NCBI GenBank assembly: GCA_002049455.2
Contig: KV918816.1
Span: 247,088 to 311,087, forward strand
From: Porphyra umbilicalis
Taxonomy: Eukaryota; Rhodophyta; Bangiophyceae; Bangiales; Bangiaceae
DNA length: 64,000 nt
Direction of reading: 5' to 3'
Both the position numbers and the translations under genes were made by a program. The notes below the pieces were generated by a model. The model had not been told where the DNA came from. It saw nothing but the letters and a program-made list of their open reading frames with translations, and made no database searches. Below, piece by piece: positions 45,301 to 57,027 of the stretch. Position 1 is the first letter of the stretch. The number at the start of each line of letters is the position of its first letter.

Positions 45301-45915
45301 ATGGCAAGGCAAAAAATGCGCCTCGATTAACAGTGGCCTCTCAGAGCCCGCGTGGGTCGTACCTAGTCATGCATTAAAGCCTGAGGAATAAATGTCGTGA
45401 AAGAGTCGGAACTACAGCACGGGGCTTCAAAATCTTTCAGAAAGAGAGTAAATATCGGGCTTACGAATAAATTAAAAAGAAATGGAATCTCTTGTCTGAG
45501 AAGAGCGCTTCCTCGCGTGCCCTTCGTGAAGCGTTGCGTCCAACTTCCATCTCCAGAACACTGGCTGTCAGCCAATTAAATAACTTCAGTTGCAAACCAT
45601 GCTCTTTGTGTCGCGGGAGAGCGTTCGAGCGCTCACCGTTTGCAACGGTATCGCGACTGCTACGAATCGTCGCATCGACCACGCAACCACAGGCGACCGT
45701 GCGTCCACCCCGGGATGTGACCGTTTCGGGGCTCCAGCGGGGGGCATTGAAGCGGTCTGCCGGGGAGGCGGGCGAATTGAAATCTGCTCTATCCGTGCGG
45801 TGTGTTCTCAGTGGGGTGCTGGGGAGATCTAAGTGCAGGTGGCACAGTCAGCGCGGCGCCGTCGTCATTGACGGCCGTCCGCCGCCACCGTCGTGGCGAC
45901 CGTCTTCTTCGCGCG

Positions 45916-46840
45916 ATGGGCGACCCTTCTGTTTTGTCCGCAGACGCGATGCTGGATCATACCGAGGACCTGCATATTGCTTTGGCAGTTGCGGCGCACC
46001 TGCAGGCGTTGCCTCATTGGCGGAAGCGCGCGCGTGAGTCTCGGGTGTTGGCCGCGTTATGTTGGATCTGTACCGGGCCGCCGGCCGAATCAGCGGCATA
46101 ACTTCTGCTCAGGTTTGCGCGCTATTCTGAGAGATTATTTTGGTCTGAACGGAGAGCCGCCTGTGTATGACGAGGGGGAGTCTGAGCGCCGGTTCCGTGT
46201 GCCGCGCAGCGTGTTTCTTCGAGTCTATAACGCCATGAAGGACCGACCGTTTGGCGCAGCGCATCATTGCCACCGGGAGACTCCAAGCCCATCCCTTGCG
46301 AAAGGTGGTAGCCGCGTTTCGAGCCATTGCGTATGGAGACGCGCCGTACAGGATCGATGAATATGTGTGACTATCCGCTTCAAAGCATTGTTATGTCGGT
46401 GCGAGAGTTGATGCGGTTTATTGTGGATGAGTTTGGACCCTCGTATGTGCGTTCCCCCACCCCTGAAGAACTGTAGCGCATTTTGACGCGCAATGCCGAG
46501 CGCAGGATGCCCGGTTGCATTGGCTCTCTCGACTGCAGCCCATGGGAGTGGCGCAACTGCCCAAAGGCGTTTTCTGGCATGTACCAGAATCGCCGCGGGA
46601 AGCGTTACGTGGTGATGGAGACCGTTTGTGATGAGGACCGATGGATTTGGCACTTATTTGTGGGGTGTCCTGGATCTCACAACGACTTCAACGTTATGCA
46701 TGTTTCCCCCCTCTATTTATCCATTACAAATGGGGAATGGCCGCCCCGTACATTTTCTTTCACTGCTAACGACACGACCCGCACGCTCCTGTATTCCACC
46801 AACAGTTGCTGCCGTCTACAGGAACCGCTGGAGGGCATCG
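45916..46840 (+). pseudogene. PIF/Harbinger transposase, decayed copy
   Basis: ATG 45916 (MGDPSVLSADAMLDH) starts an N-terminus related to the - strand fragment at 13357-13914. After a frame change near 46060 it reads GRRPNQRHNF, AILRDYFGLNGEPPVY and FRVPRSVFLRVYNAMKDRPF; another change follows near 46260. VRELMRFIVDEFGPSYV and PTPEEL then run into TAG (46474-46476), after which the catalytic core is clear: GCIGSLDCSPWEWRNCPKAF, GKRYVVMETVCDEDRWIWHL and GCPGSHNDFNVMHVSPL. These are the first two catalytic Asp blocks of the plant-type PIF family. Similarity fades after about 46800 and the last acidic block is not seen. It is a dead copy with frameshifts, one nonsense codon and a lost 3' end. 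Confidence 0.85.
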
Positions 46841-46979
46841 TGGGTAGCTGGGAGGCTTTTTTCTTGGTCGCTAACGGCGGCCACCGCCGCGGGGTGCTCA
46901 GCAGGACCTGCCGATCGGGTAGTCTTCAGAACGTGCTCAAAGGTGACGCACTTTCGCGCGAAGCGAGCGCGACCTGAAT

Positions 46980-47835
46980 GCCAGTTGACGACGTGTGCAT
47001 TCCGGGGGCTTCGGCCCGGCATTTCGGCAGAGGGACGGTGATGAACAGAGTTGTCGCCCGTGGTCAGGGAACCACGGAAAACAAGCAGGCAGTAGGTAGT
47101 GCACTCGGGTTGTGGGATGGACACGTGTAAGTGTACTCGCGGCCCACCCGCCGGCCGCCTGCGCCTCGGGCCACCATCACGGCTTCTCTGTGTCTCGCTG
47201 TGGGCCCCCCCACACTCGGACAGGTCTGTGTCGAGTTCGGGCAGCACCCGGCACTGTCGGTGAGGACAGAACTGCCTGACACTCTTGGCGAGTAGGTTGC
47301 GTTTTCCATGCACCCGTGCCCGACGACGGAAAGCAGCGCACAGGTCGGTGTCACCGCACCCATGATCCCACCGGCACCGTCGTGTCGTCTCACAGTGCTG
47401 CCACTCAAAACAACGCGCCGCACTGGTCGTGGTCACTGTCATCAAGTGTTGTGCAGCACACCCCATTTAGAGGGGCGAGTTGGGCGCCAGACGCCCAGCC
47501 ACGTCATCATGATACGCCCCTCACGCTTCACTACTCTAATCTGCCCCTGTATCGTTGCGTCGGATTGAAACATGTGCCGGTTGGTACGCACCGCCCAGGT
47601 GCGCATTTTTCCGACACACCAGACAGTCGGTGGAGAACGTGACCGTGCGGCCGAGTGCGCGGCCTTCGGACGCCGGTGAGTGAGGTTCCACCCGGTGTGC
47701 ACGGGTGCGGAGGGAGCGTGCTTGGTTGCGATTGTGAGGGGGCCTACCACCGAGCGGGAGGAGTGTCGGTCGGCGTGGGGAGGCCGGGTGCCGTTGATCC
47801 ACATCCGGGACGCCTCGCGCCTACGGTGAGGGAGC
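46980..47835. other. spacer between two transposon relics
   Basis: No domain-bearing open frame on either strand. It probably contains the 3' end of the PIF relic and the left end of the Harbinger-like two-gene element. No terminal repeat could be delimited by eye. Confidence 0.35.
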
Positions 47836-49033
47836 ATGGAATTATCTGGAGACTCGGCGAATGAGGTATTTGTGCAAAACCTACATCTTGCTGCTGCTCT
47901 GGTTGCTTCCGAGCGAGGACGTGCTCGAGACCTCATGCCTGAGGGTCATCCCGTGCCCCGCAGCTTTGAATACGTGCGTGCTTCTGACGGCTCACGTTTT
48001 CACCGCGCGGTGCGCATGTCAGAGCCTTGCTTTTTCAAGCTGGTTGACACGTTGCGTCCTCACCTACCCTCCTCTCCGCATGCCATTTCCCCGGCGTTGC
48101 GCGTGCTTGTTGCTTTACGATACTATGCTGGGGCGAGCTATCTCCACGTTTTTGCTCTCGCTGGACTGGCTCCTTCAACCTTTTATGACGCTGCGTGGTC
48201 GTTCACGGACGCGGTGATGAGCATTCCTGAGCTGCAGATGAGCATGCCCGTTTGGGATGCCGCATGGCGGCAGCGGACGGCGGCGGGCTTCCAACGACGC
48301 TCGGATAGCCCCCTGCGCAACATCATCGGGTCGTTGGACGGTATCGCCGTGCGACAAGAGCGGCTGACGGCGGCTGAGGTGACGTGCACGAATGACTACT
48401 GGAGCCGTACGGGCTTCTTTGCCTTCAAAGTCCAAGCCATTTGTGACTCTAACTACGAGTTCCTCTGGATGAGTTGTCGGACGCCGGGGTCGTCGCAAGG
48501 CTCGTCGGCGCTTGCTTGCAGCGATTTGGGTCGGGAGCTGAAAGACCCGGCCAGCCCGTTGATTGCTTTGATGGTACGGGAGGACCTGTGCATTACCGCT
48601 GATGAGGCTTACCGTGACTCTGAGGTTTTTGCTGTTCCGTGGCCTGGGGGGGGGGGGGACGGGCAACCAATGGAAGGATGCCTATAACTTCTACCAATCC
48701 TCTGCGCGTGTGCACATTGAGCAAGCTTTAGGGAAGCTCGTGTGGCGCTGGGGAATATTTTAGAAGCCTCTACGCATGCCTTTTGCCAAGAGGTCGCTGG
48801 TCATCCACGTGGCCTTTTCGCTGCACAATCTGTGCGGACGACACGATACCATGCCCCTGTCGCTGCTCGATGGGACGACGGCGGCACACCGGGCAATGCA
48901 CATGGTGCAAGGGAAAGGGGCTGGTCGGCAGCCCAACATCCGCCATCGAGGCCGCGGATCGGATCTGCGACGGCGTATGACGCAGGTGGTTGAGAAGAGC
49001 GGGCGGGTGTGTCCGTATGTGCCTTCCATTTAA
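47836..49033 (+). pseudogene. Harbinger-like DDE transposase (two-gene element, copy A)
   Basis: The ATG at 47836 (MELSGDSANEVF) begins a DDE_Tnp_4-like transposase. Seen are FHRAVRMSEPCFFKLVDTLR, a helix-turn-helix-like ALRYYAGASYLHVFALAGLA, the first catalytic block IGSLDGIAVRQE, FFAFKVQAICDSNYEFLWMS, and ITADEAYRDSEVF. A run of 14 G (48647-48660) shifts the frame; afterwards NQWKDAYNFYQS and HIEQALGKLVWRWGIF (the Glu block) are read. A TAG at 48761-48763 then stands where copy B has Trp (WGVFWRPLR). The C-terminus continues MPFAKRSLVIHVAFSLHNLC to 49033. Two lesions, so this copy is non-functional as read. It converges with the SAP/Myb-like gene at 49181. Confidence 0.82.
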
Positions 49034-49180
49034 ATAACACGCACGAGTTTTGTTCGCCTCACTTGTTACTCTGAGCGCAAAAGAAAAGAAATCAAACACA
49101 GCCTCCCCCACACACGGCAGTATTAGTCTCAAGCGGCCGGTCCTCGCACACTCCCACCACCCAGAGCTAGGTAAAATGAC

Positions 49181-50859
49181 CTAGTCATCCAGGACGCTCT
49201 CATCAATAGCACCCCCTGTGCCCCCGCCATCACCCGCAGCATCTCCACAAACACCCCCACCCAGCAAAGAGTCCGTTTCGTCATCAAGGGTAGCTCCCAC
49301 CGAGTCGTCATCGTCACTATATCCACACCCCGACCCAGCACCACTCCCGCCTCCCGGGCGCTGGTGCTCGTGGTCGCTCTCAGCTCCACCACCCCCTCGC
49401 ACGGAGCCTTCCCGGCCAGCAGTATCACCCTCTGCGTCATGCACACCCGTCGCCGTGCCCCCCCCATCCCCCCCACCCCTCTCGGCGGCGGCGTCGTCAC
49501 GAACACGCTTGCGCGGAGGCCCCGCGGAGCACTTATTGATACTCTTCAGCAGCCGCTCCTCCATGGCTTGGATGACGACGTTGGAACTGTCCGCCTTGCG
49601 CGCTACACTGAGCGATGCCGAAAGCACCACGATAGTCTTGGCCGCGGCTCGGCGACGCGAGGAGTCGGCCATCATGGCCGAGGATTCCGCCATCGACGAC
49701 AGCGCCTCGTTCCGCTCACGGATCAGCCTCTTGGACAGCGTGTTGGAGCGCGCAGCCACGGCCGGACGCCCACGGGCTCCTGTGGGAGACGCGGCTGAGC
49801 CGATGGAACTCTATGTCCCGACTTCCGCGTCAGGCTCCTTATCGGTCAGCTTCATCAGCATCTAGTTTTCCTTATACATAACGTACATATAATGGAGCAC
49901 GAAGTCACCGTCGTTGTACTTCCGAAAATCGAGGCCGTGGTTGCCGCTCTGGTTGAACTCGACCATAACTGGACCGAAATTGGCACTCATCTGTTCCGAC
50001 AGTGATCAGAAGTGCCAATCAGAAGCATACAGACGAGAGAGGACAGTAGCTGAGCCAACCAAAAACACGGGACATAATGGGGTTAGTGTGTGCTCCAGAC
50101 AGAAATTTGGCAACGCCGGAAGTTGCAGTGCGCAAGGCGTGAAAAGAGGAAACAACTAGTAGTTTGGCCCAGGCTTACTCCTGCGAATTTGGCCTTGAGC
50201 TTAGTACCAGACCGTATGTACGGGTGCAGGTTGGGGTTAAGGTCGTACGCAGACAGGCACGCCGGCGTCACGAACTTTTTGCCCGGGTTGTTGAAGTGGG
50301 GCGCGACGAGGGTGGCCCATCGGTCGTGCTTCGCCGCCCCGGCGTCGAGCTGCTGCCGCGAGAGGGGACCCTTCTTCGCAACGATGCCCTCAGCAATGTT
50401 GCGCATGGCCATCACATGGAACAGCCGGGTGTGCTCGTGCTTGGTGAACATTGGTGACTGGACACCGGCGGGCACAGCAACAGGACAAGAAGCAACCGCG
50501 GCCGCGTCAGGTCCCGCGACCGCAGTCGCGGTGACAGTGGCATAGTGGTCACGCAGTCGTCCGACGAGAGCGTCCTTGTTACCGTGACTCGAAAGCCCGT
50601 TGGAGATAAGCTCGGCACGTAGGACAGCCACCGTGCGCTTGCTAAATGATGGCTGCCGCACTTCATCGCCCTTGTCCGCAGAACGTTCGGGCGGAGAGCA
50701 TTGGTTGCCGACGGGTGCTGTGGGCACGACGGCCTCGGAGGCGGTGGCGCCGTCCGGGAGAGCCGCAACTGGAGGGGCGTGTGGGGGCGGGGCACACGGG
50801 GAAACTGGAGACGAGGAGGGCTGGTCAGTATTGGACAGCGAACCCGCAGCCGGATCCAT
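49181..50859 (-). CDS. SAP and Myb-like protein of the two-gene element, copy A
   Basis: Exon 1 is 50859-50179 (227 codons from MDPAAGSLSNTDQ). After a Pro/Ala-rich lead come a SAP-like DNA-binding motif (FSKRTVAVLRAELISNGLSS, then KDALVGRLRDHY) and a Myb/SANT-like start (FTKHEHTRLFHVMAM, ATLVAPHFNN, NPNLHPYIRSG). The intron is 50178-49991 (GTAAGC ... AACAG, phase 0). Exon 2 begins at 49990 with MSANFGPVMVEFNQSGNHG, GDFVLHYMYVMYKEN, then TAG (49864-49862) where copy B has Asp. MLMKLTDKEPDAEVG follows and a second TAG at 49813-49811. Beyond that the frame resumes with NTLSKRLIRERNEALSSMAE, a coiled-coil-like helix, and a Gly/Asp-rich tail to 49181. Harbinger elements typically carry a second gene for a Myb-like protein that brings the transposase to the DNA; I infer that role here. 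Whether the tail is part of the same protein is unclear. Confidence 0.65.
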
Positions 50860-52888
50860 GGTTGCGCAGAAACAGGGCAGAGACAGGATATAGAACACGC
50901 GGTGTGTGGGGAAAAGGGATGGCCAGACCAGACAAGACGGCACACCACACGCTCTCAAATAGTGTATCGCAGCAGGCTGTCAAAGTGTGCGCGCGCTGAG
51001 ACCTCACCCGGAGTCTCCGGTGAGCCCCCCGTGAAATGCAGCCTGGTGCCCGCGCCCCCCCCCCACACGGCGGCGGTGTACCCACGTGTGCTCCCCCCGC
51101 AACCCGCCTTGGCCTCATACCCAAAACCCCCCCCCCCCACAAACGCAGTCCAAAAAACACCCTGCGGTGGCGCCCCCATGCACGCCCGTACCCGCTCCTC
51201 CCATCATCACTCCCTCCCCCCCCGCGCGCGGGTCCGCTGCGCGGCGTCGCGCGGGAGAGCAGGGATGTCCGCTTGGCAGTGGGAGGGGGTGGAACGCGCG
51301 CGCGTAACGAGGCAGGTACCGCCACTGCATGTACACCGCCGCCGCACGCGGGAAGTCCGCTTTCATCTCATCCCTGCACCCCGTATAGGCCAATGAAAAA
51401 ATGGGCTTGGTGCGGGTGGCCGTGTGAGGGCGACCAAGAAAAGCGCGAGGAGCCATCAGCGGCGAGTTGTAACTCGCTCGTACCATCAACCCCCCCCGCC
51501 CATCCCGTGTGCACATTGTGTTGGTGCAGCAGCGGGTAGGGCGGTTGGAGCGACGGCCGCGCGGCATCCCCCCCCCCCCTCCCCCTCTCCGGTCACGGCC
51601 GCACCACTGCGCACTGCCGGCGTCGCCGCCCCCCCAACCGACATGGCGCTTGAGCAGCCCGGCCCCCGGGGACGGCGGTTTGTGACTCAGTCAACGGGGG
51701 AGGGCGGCGAGGTGTCCGACAGCAGTGCGGTCGGCGCCACCCTCGAGGCACCCCTCCATCGCCCTGCCCGTAGAACCTCTCAAGCGCACGTGCCCCGGAA
51801 AACACCCGCGACGGCGCGCCACCGCGGCCGAGACTCGCATCCACCGGGGCTCCCCGCCCCTCACCCCTCATGTTTGGTCCCCACCAGGTGCTCACGCCCT
51901 AGTGGACCCCCCTTCCCCCGCTGCAAGCCCCCCGCACCAGGCCCGAGCCATCCATATGCCCGTGCCACCCCCCCGTGCCCCTTTCGCCACCCGGGCACCC
52001 CCCTCCTGCCGCCGGTGCTCCACCACGTACCCGCCCAGCGCTTGAAAACTTGAACACTGGAACGCCAACAGAGTGTGCATCCAAACAAGCAACCAAACAG
52101 GATGAACGAGAGCCCCCCCTGTATGCGTGAGTGGGTTACCGACAACTGAGACTGGTCGATGCGTGCCCCCGCGGCTGCATCCCCCTATGAACGCTCCCAC
52201 TCGAGACGAGACGCCCTCAGCCACTGGTCCCCCCACAGAGCGCGAAGGAAACAAAAGTCCAGAGAGTGGCGGGAAAACCTTGCCGCGGCAGCGTACGAAT
52301 ACAAAGCGGCCGTCTGAACAGGCTGCGCGCAGCTGCTCTGCACTCCGCGTGCGTGCACCGTGCGACCGACAGCTCGTTTGAAGCACCGCGGCGCGCTCAC
52401 GGACTGGCGGCCGGCGACGACCTGACGGGTTCACAAGGAAGTGCGACTGAGAGTTGCCGCCTCATTCCATTGAGCAGCGCTTCTCATTCTCCAGGCAGGC
52501 TGACAGGCCTGCGTCGTCACATGGCTCTGGCCGAGTGGCGCAACCCAGGCGTGCCTGGGATCGGCCTGGCCAAATGAGACGCGTAGCAGATTTCAGCCAA
52601 CCAGCGTTCGACAACGTTCGTCACAAACGTCGTCACAAACGCCTGCCTGTGTCCCGGAACGGGCCTGAGGCGCTGACAGTGAGGCCCGTTCGCAGCACGT
52701 TTCGCAGTTCCGCGGGGCCTACAGAACAGGGGTGCATTATCTGCGAAAGAACATGTGGGCCTCCGACAGACCGTTACTGTTTTTACGAGACACGCCAGGA
52801 AAGTATATTTCCAGTGCGATTAAATGGATTATCAGTACTGGCGGGCACCTTCGTGGTGGCCACCTTCTTCACAGCAACCCACACCGCG
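50860..52888. other. no supported gene
   Basis: Upstream of the SAP gene of copy A and of the transposase of copy B. From 51040 to 51620 it is rich in C runs. Open frames are Pro/Arg-rich without domains. Ends of the two elements should lie here but could not be delimited. Confidence 0.35.
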
Positions 52889-54078
52889 ATGTACCCTCCC
52901 GTTTGGAAGACTGCGGCTGCGGCGCACGTCACTATCGCGTCTGCGGCCATGTCTCGCGGGCGTGGGCTTTTAGTTTCTCCATCCCCTGCTGTAAACACCC
53001 TTTCTACTCTTGAGGTCGTACAGGTCCGCTACGGCGGTTGTTTTTCCCGCGCTATGCGCATGCCGGCGGACGCCGTGGTCGACCTGGTTGACGTTTTGCG
53101 CCCGTGTCTTCCGCGTCGCGGGCTATCTCATGTGCGCCGTACAGCTCTGGCCTTGCGGTACTTAGGTGGCGGTAGCTACGTGGACATCTGTGCAGTATTG
53201 GGCGTGCACCCCGCTACGCTGTACCGGTCTTTGTGGGAGGTGATTGACGCCATCAATGCAACCCCTTCCCTGGACTTGGACTTCCAGCTGAGCTGCCATC
53301 AACGCCGACTGGATTATGCAAGAGGCTTCCAACGGCGCCGCGGATCGCCCTTTGGCAACGTGATTGGCGCATTGGACGGCATGGCGGTTCGCCAGGAGCA
53401 GCCTCTGGCTGCAGACGTGCAGTGTGTGGCAGATTACTACAGTCGGAAGGGCTTCTACGCATTCAATACACAAGCAGTATGTGACGCGGACTACAAGTCT
53501 CGATGGATGAGCTGTATGAGCCCGGGCGCCTGCCACGACTCGACGGCTCTTGCCAGCACGCTCTCGGGCAAATTCTACTAAACTCGACACACGAGCTCAC
53601 AGCGACCTTGATTAACGCCGGCCACTGTCTTGTGGCCGACGAGGCCTATGCGGCAAGCGAGATTTTGGCTGTGCTGTGGCCGGGCTCTGGGCGGGGGGAC
53701 CAGTGGAAGGATTCTTACAACTTCTACCAGTCCTCTAGGCGTATGCACATTGAACAAGCTTTTGGGATGCTCTCCTGGCGTTGGGGTGTATTTTGGCGCC
53801 CATTGCGTGTTACTTTTGCGAAGAGACCGAGTTTAGTGCGGGCGTGTTTTCGCTTGCACAACTTTTGCCGCGGGCACGCCACTGCGCGCGACTGTGTGGT
53901 TTCGCCGTTGGGGAATGACTCGGTGGGGTGTGACGCATCGTGTGCTCCAACCGATACCGTGGGACCCAACCAGCGCGGGCGGCGCCGGGACTGTGAGCGC
54001 TCCAACCTAAGGGTCTGGATGACCCGCCGAGTGGATGACAGTGGTTTGTTGCGTTCCGGAGTGGGGAGCATGTTTTGA
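52889..54078 (+). pseudogene. Harbinger-like DDE transposase (two-gene element, copy B)
   Basis: Close relative of the transposase at 47836. From about MYPPVWKTAAAA (52889; in-frame ATGs also exist upstream) it reads SRAMRMPADAVVDLVDVLRP, ALRYLGGGSYVDICAVLGVH, IGALDGMAVRQEQPL (first Asp), FYAFNTQAVCDADYKSRWMS and CHDSTALASTLSG. The frame then changes near 53565 (stop TAA 53579-53581 in the first frame). It continues VADEAYAASEILAVLWPGSG, DQWKDSYNFYQSS, HIEQAFGMLSWRWGVFW (Glu block) and HNFCRGHA to TGA at 54076-54078. Apart from this one frameshift the domain is complete, so it is better preserved than copy A. It converges with the SAP/Myb-like gene at 54181, the same layout as copy A. Confidence 0.82.
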
Positions 54079-54180
54079 ATCAATGAGCACTGAGAACATT
54101 CTCTCGCCTCACGCTATTACAATGCGGTACAAGACAGTCACGCACACTATTGTCTAAAGGAAACTCTCAGACTCATCATC

Positions 54181-55651
54181 TCAAGTGCTGTCTCCATCCC
54201 CACCCTCACTCCCACCGGCAGCGGCTGTAAAGCCCACGCTGCTCCCACCGTGGCCAATACCTGCGAGTACGTCTTTCTCAGCGGCGGTAAACAAGGTGCG
54301 GTCCAACTTCCGCTCAACAGCTTCAATAAATCCTGGATGGGCATCGGCAGCCCTTAATTTCTTCAGCGTCTCCGACAGGGTGGCCAGCTTGCCGAAACTC
54401 GTCTGCTTCACGATGGTGTCCGCCATCGTCGTGGAATTCGCGGCAGGCGTTGCGAATGTGCGGCTGTCATCCACCCATCTGCGCTTGCAACGGTTGGTGG
54501 ACAGTGCACGAGTGCCCTAGCCAACCTGGGGCAGAAGGTCACCTTCAACCCCAGCGCTGCCGATATCTGGACTCGCCAACTTCAGCACCACGTCGTTGTC
54601 CTTGAACAGATGGAACAATAATCCAGAAGTGTGTCACCACGTGAAAAAGACCCCCACAGGGTGACGTTGTTTTGACCTGAGCTTGAGTACCTCTTGTACA
54701 CAGGCCAGAAAGACAAAGTAAGCTGACCAACCGTCCATAATATCAGGTGCAGTAGCCACAAGAGCAATAGAATGTGGTGTGCAATACTCACGTTAGATGT
54801 GTGCTCAGCCTCTGCCATCGCGTTCGCCCCACAATAATCAGTATCAACATAAGATATGGAAACGTGCTCAAGCGTACCTCTGACCATTTGGCCTTCAACG
54901 TCTCGCCGATGCGAACATGAGGATGCGAGTTGGGATTGATGCCCCCATCGGTACACTCGGTAGGCACATCGAACAAGTCGGAGCTGTTGAAGATAGAAGC
55001 CACGACAACCACCCAAACAGCCCCGCGCGAGGTCCGTGCATCCTGCTGTAGCCGTGACATCACTCCGCGTGACGTCACGACCCCAGCAGCCACCTCTGGC
55101 TGACACAGAATGTGGGCGAGACGCACCCTCTCGTGCTTCGTAAAGTCGGGAGCCCGACTAGCCGACGACCCCGAGCTACTCGGGGGCGGGCAGCCCGCGC
55201 CGACGGGCCCCGAATCGTCGGGAGAAGCGGCATCAGGCGCCACCGTCGAGCTCGAAATGGGGCGCGGCGAACCCGCACCCAACGAGAAGGGCGACGATGC
55301 ATCCTCCACTTCGCTAGCAGGCGCCGTCCAGCCAGCTTGATCGCCGGCCTCAGCGGGCGTGCCGCCGAGAGCGGCAGGGCGGATTTCCCGGTTGGCCCCC
55401 AGGCCCGACCCGTCGTCCCCCGCCCCAGCCGAAGATGGGGCCAGAGTGGGGCTGTTGCGGGGTGGCCTCGACTCCGGGGTTCCCGTGGTCGACGATGACC
55501 CCGGAGCGGGGGGCAAATCGTCGGAACGGCCACCCAAAGCCACTTTGTTTGCCCGGCACCGCTCAACCAACGCCGGCTTGAACCCTTTCGTCGGAAAGCC
55601 TCGTTCTTCCAGCAGCGATCGCTGCCGTTCGACGGTAATACGAGAAGCCAT
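54181..55651 (-). CDS. SAP and Myb-like protein of the two-gene element, copy B
   Basis: Exon 1 is 55651-54878 (258 codons). It opens directly with a SAP-like motif (MASRITVERQRSLLEERGFP, GFKPALVERCRANK), continues through an acidic/Pro-rich linker, and ends with FTKHERVRLAHILCQPEVAA, INPNSHPHVRIGETLKAKW. The intron is 54877-54723 (GTACGC ... GTCAG, 155 bp, phase 0), at exactly the position seen in copy A. Exon 2 from 54722 reads LTLSFWPVYKRYSSSGQ and GDTLLDY, shifts frame, and then gives LFKDNDVVLKLASPD and a TAG near 54518-54520. Downstream, in the same frame, are WVDDSRTFATPAANSTTMAD and a helical segment LATLSETLKKLRAADAHPGF, ending at 54181. Presumed DNA-binding partner of the neighbouring transposase; the frameshift in exon 2 makes full function doubtful. 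Confidence 0.62.
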
Positions 55652-55876
55652 GGGTGGTTTGTAAACAGGGGTAAGGGATGTGGTTGTCGGTAGGGGAAAA
55701 CACGAGAATGGGTTCGGGGTGACGAGGAAAAGAGAGTGATTCGCGAGACGGGCTGGTGCAGTCGATGCCGGTAACGGAGCCAGAAATGGCGCGGGCATGT
55801 ACACAAATTGGTCGTCACCAAAAGCATGTATAATATTCAACTCTTGCTCATTCGCCAAAACTACGTGCAGCGCGGT

Positions 55877-55955
55877 GCAGCGCGGTGCATCCCGGAGTTG
55901 TCAACATACGCGGCCGCGCCGCGTATGTTGACAAACCGGGGATGCACCGGGCTGC
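55877..55955. repeat. hairpin: 38-bp inverted arms with 3-nt loop
   Basis: Arms 55877-55914 and 55918-55955 match at 34 of 38 positions (core TTGTCAACATACGCGGC against its complement) with CGC between. It lies 226 bp upstream of the SAP gene start of copy B. It could be a foldback terminal structure of a transposon or a hairpin-RNA source. Confidence 0.75.
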
Positions 55956-56343
55956 AGCGCAGTCCGCGGCGACCGTCACGAGCCAATAGGGGCTTCGAAT
56001 CGCGGCCCCCGTCTTCTGCGAGAGCGGTCTGCGAAAGGGCCTGAGTCCGGGATCCGCTGGTTTCACGTGCTGCATGGCATGTAATGTTTCAAATTAAATA
56101 CGAACGCGTGGCCCTCAGACGATCATTATCAGCTCGTGCTGGCATGATTTCGATTATTTTACGATAGTTATGACGATCATTATCATGTGATGATCATCGA
56201 CCCGCATCTCTAGCGTGACAGGGGCGTGATCTGGATACTTAAAAGAATGATGACTAAAGCAACATGCATGGCTAATCCCCCGTATTCGTCCTCATCGAAC
56301 GGGAACGGGACTGCTTGTTAGGTATGTTAAAACGGACGTTATG

Positions 56344-56369
56344 GACAAAGCGGACGCGTCCGCTTTGTC
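56344..56369. repeat. perfect 26-bp palindrome
   Basis: GACAAAGCGGACG is followed directly by its reverse complement. Related GCGGACCGTC/GACGGTCCGC arms (56818-56827 and 56831-56840) lie 450 bp away, with ACAAAGCG near 56804. The two sites may bracket a small non-coding element (about 56320-56880) that contains AT-rich sequence. Confidence 0.6.
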
Positions 56370-57027
56370 TTATGGTCCCACGCCTGTCCGTTTCCCATCA
56401 GACGCGCTCCGGACGGTCCGAACTGCTCAAACAGTAGACCGCCCCCCGGCCGTCACGTTAAGTAGCGCTCGGCAGCCCCACAGCTGGGGGTAGCCGATAT
56501 TGCTGTCTTCCCAAGTTTGGCCGATCCCGTCGATGTCGAGAGGGGTGATCAACTGTGTGAAACAGCGTCTCAGCCATCCATTCAGCCGGATAAAGTCGAT
56601 TGATCAATGGGCAATTGACCCAGACCCCTTCTTGACTTCGACCGCATCAGCCAGAATTGGGATGACAGCAATAGAAACAGCAGTATCGGATCACAAGCCG
56701 TTACAGCGAAGATCCGCGACACGACAGTATCGGCTGAGTGAGGATGAGACACGAATCAGACGGCCAAGGGCAATCATTAGATATCTCAGTTGCACCCAAT
56801 TAGACAAAGCGAACTGAGCGGACCGTCTCGGACGGTCCGCGTCCGCGTTCAACTTTATTGTCCTGTCCGCTTCGACAGCCCTACTGCTGGTGTTTCGCAC
56901 CCAGTAAATCTTGTGCGACATAATCTAGAATGTCTGGCCACTTTGCAGAAGGACTGACGATTGCTTCTATCCTAAACGCAACGCGCGTCCTCGTCCTGAC
57001 ACTACAATCGCAGACATTGTACCCCCT

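Noticed and set aside
49800-49870. Mini-intron ending at AACTAG to bypass the TAG in the SAP/Myb gene of copy A
   Set aside because: It would be about 25 nt or shorter, and copy B is co-linear across the site without an intron.
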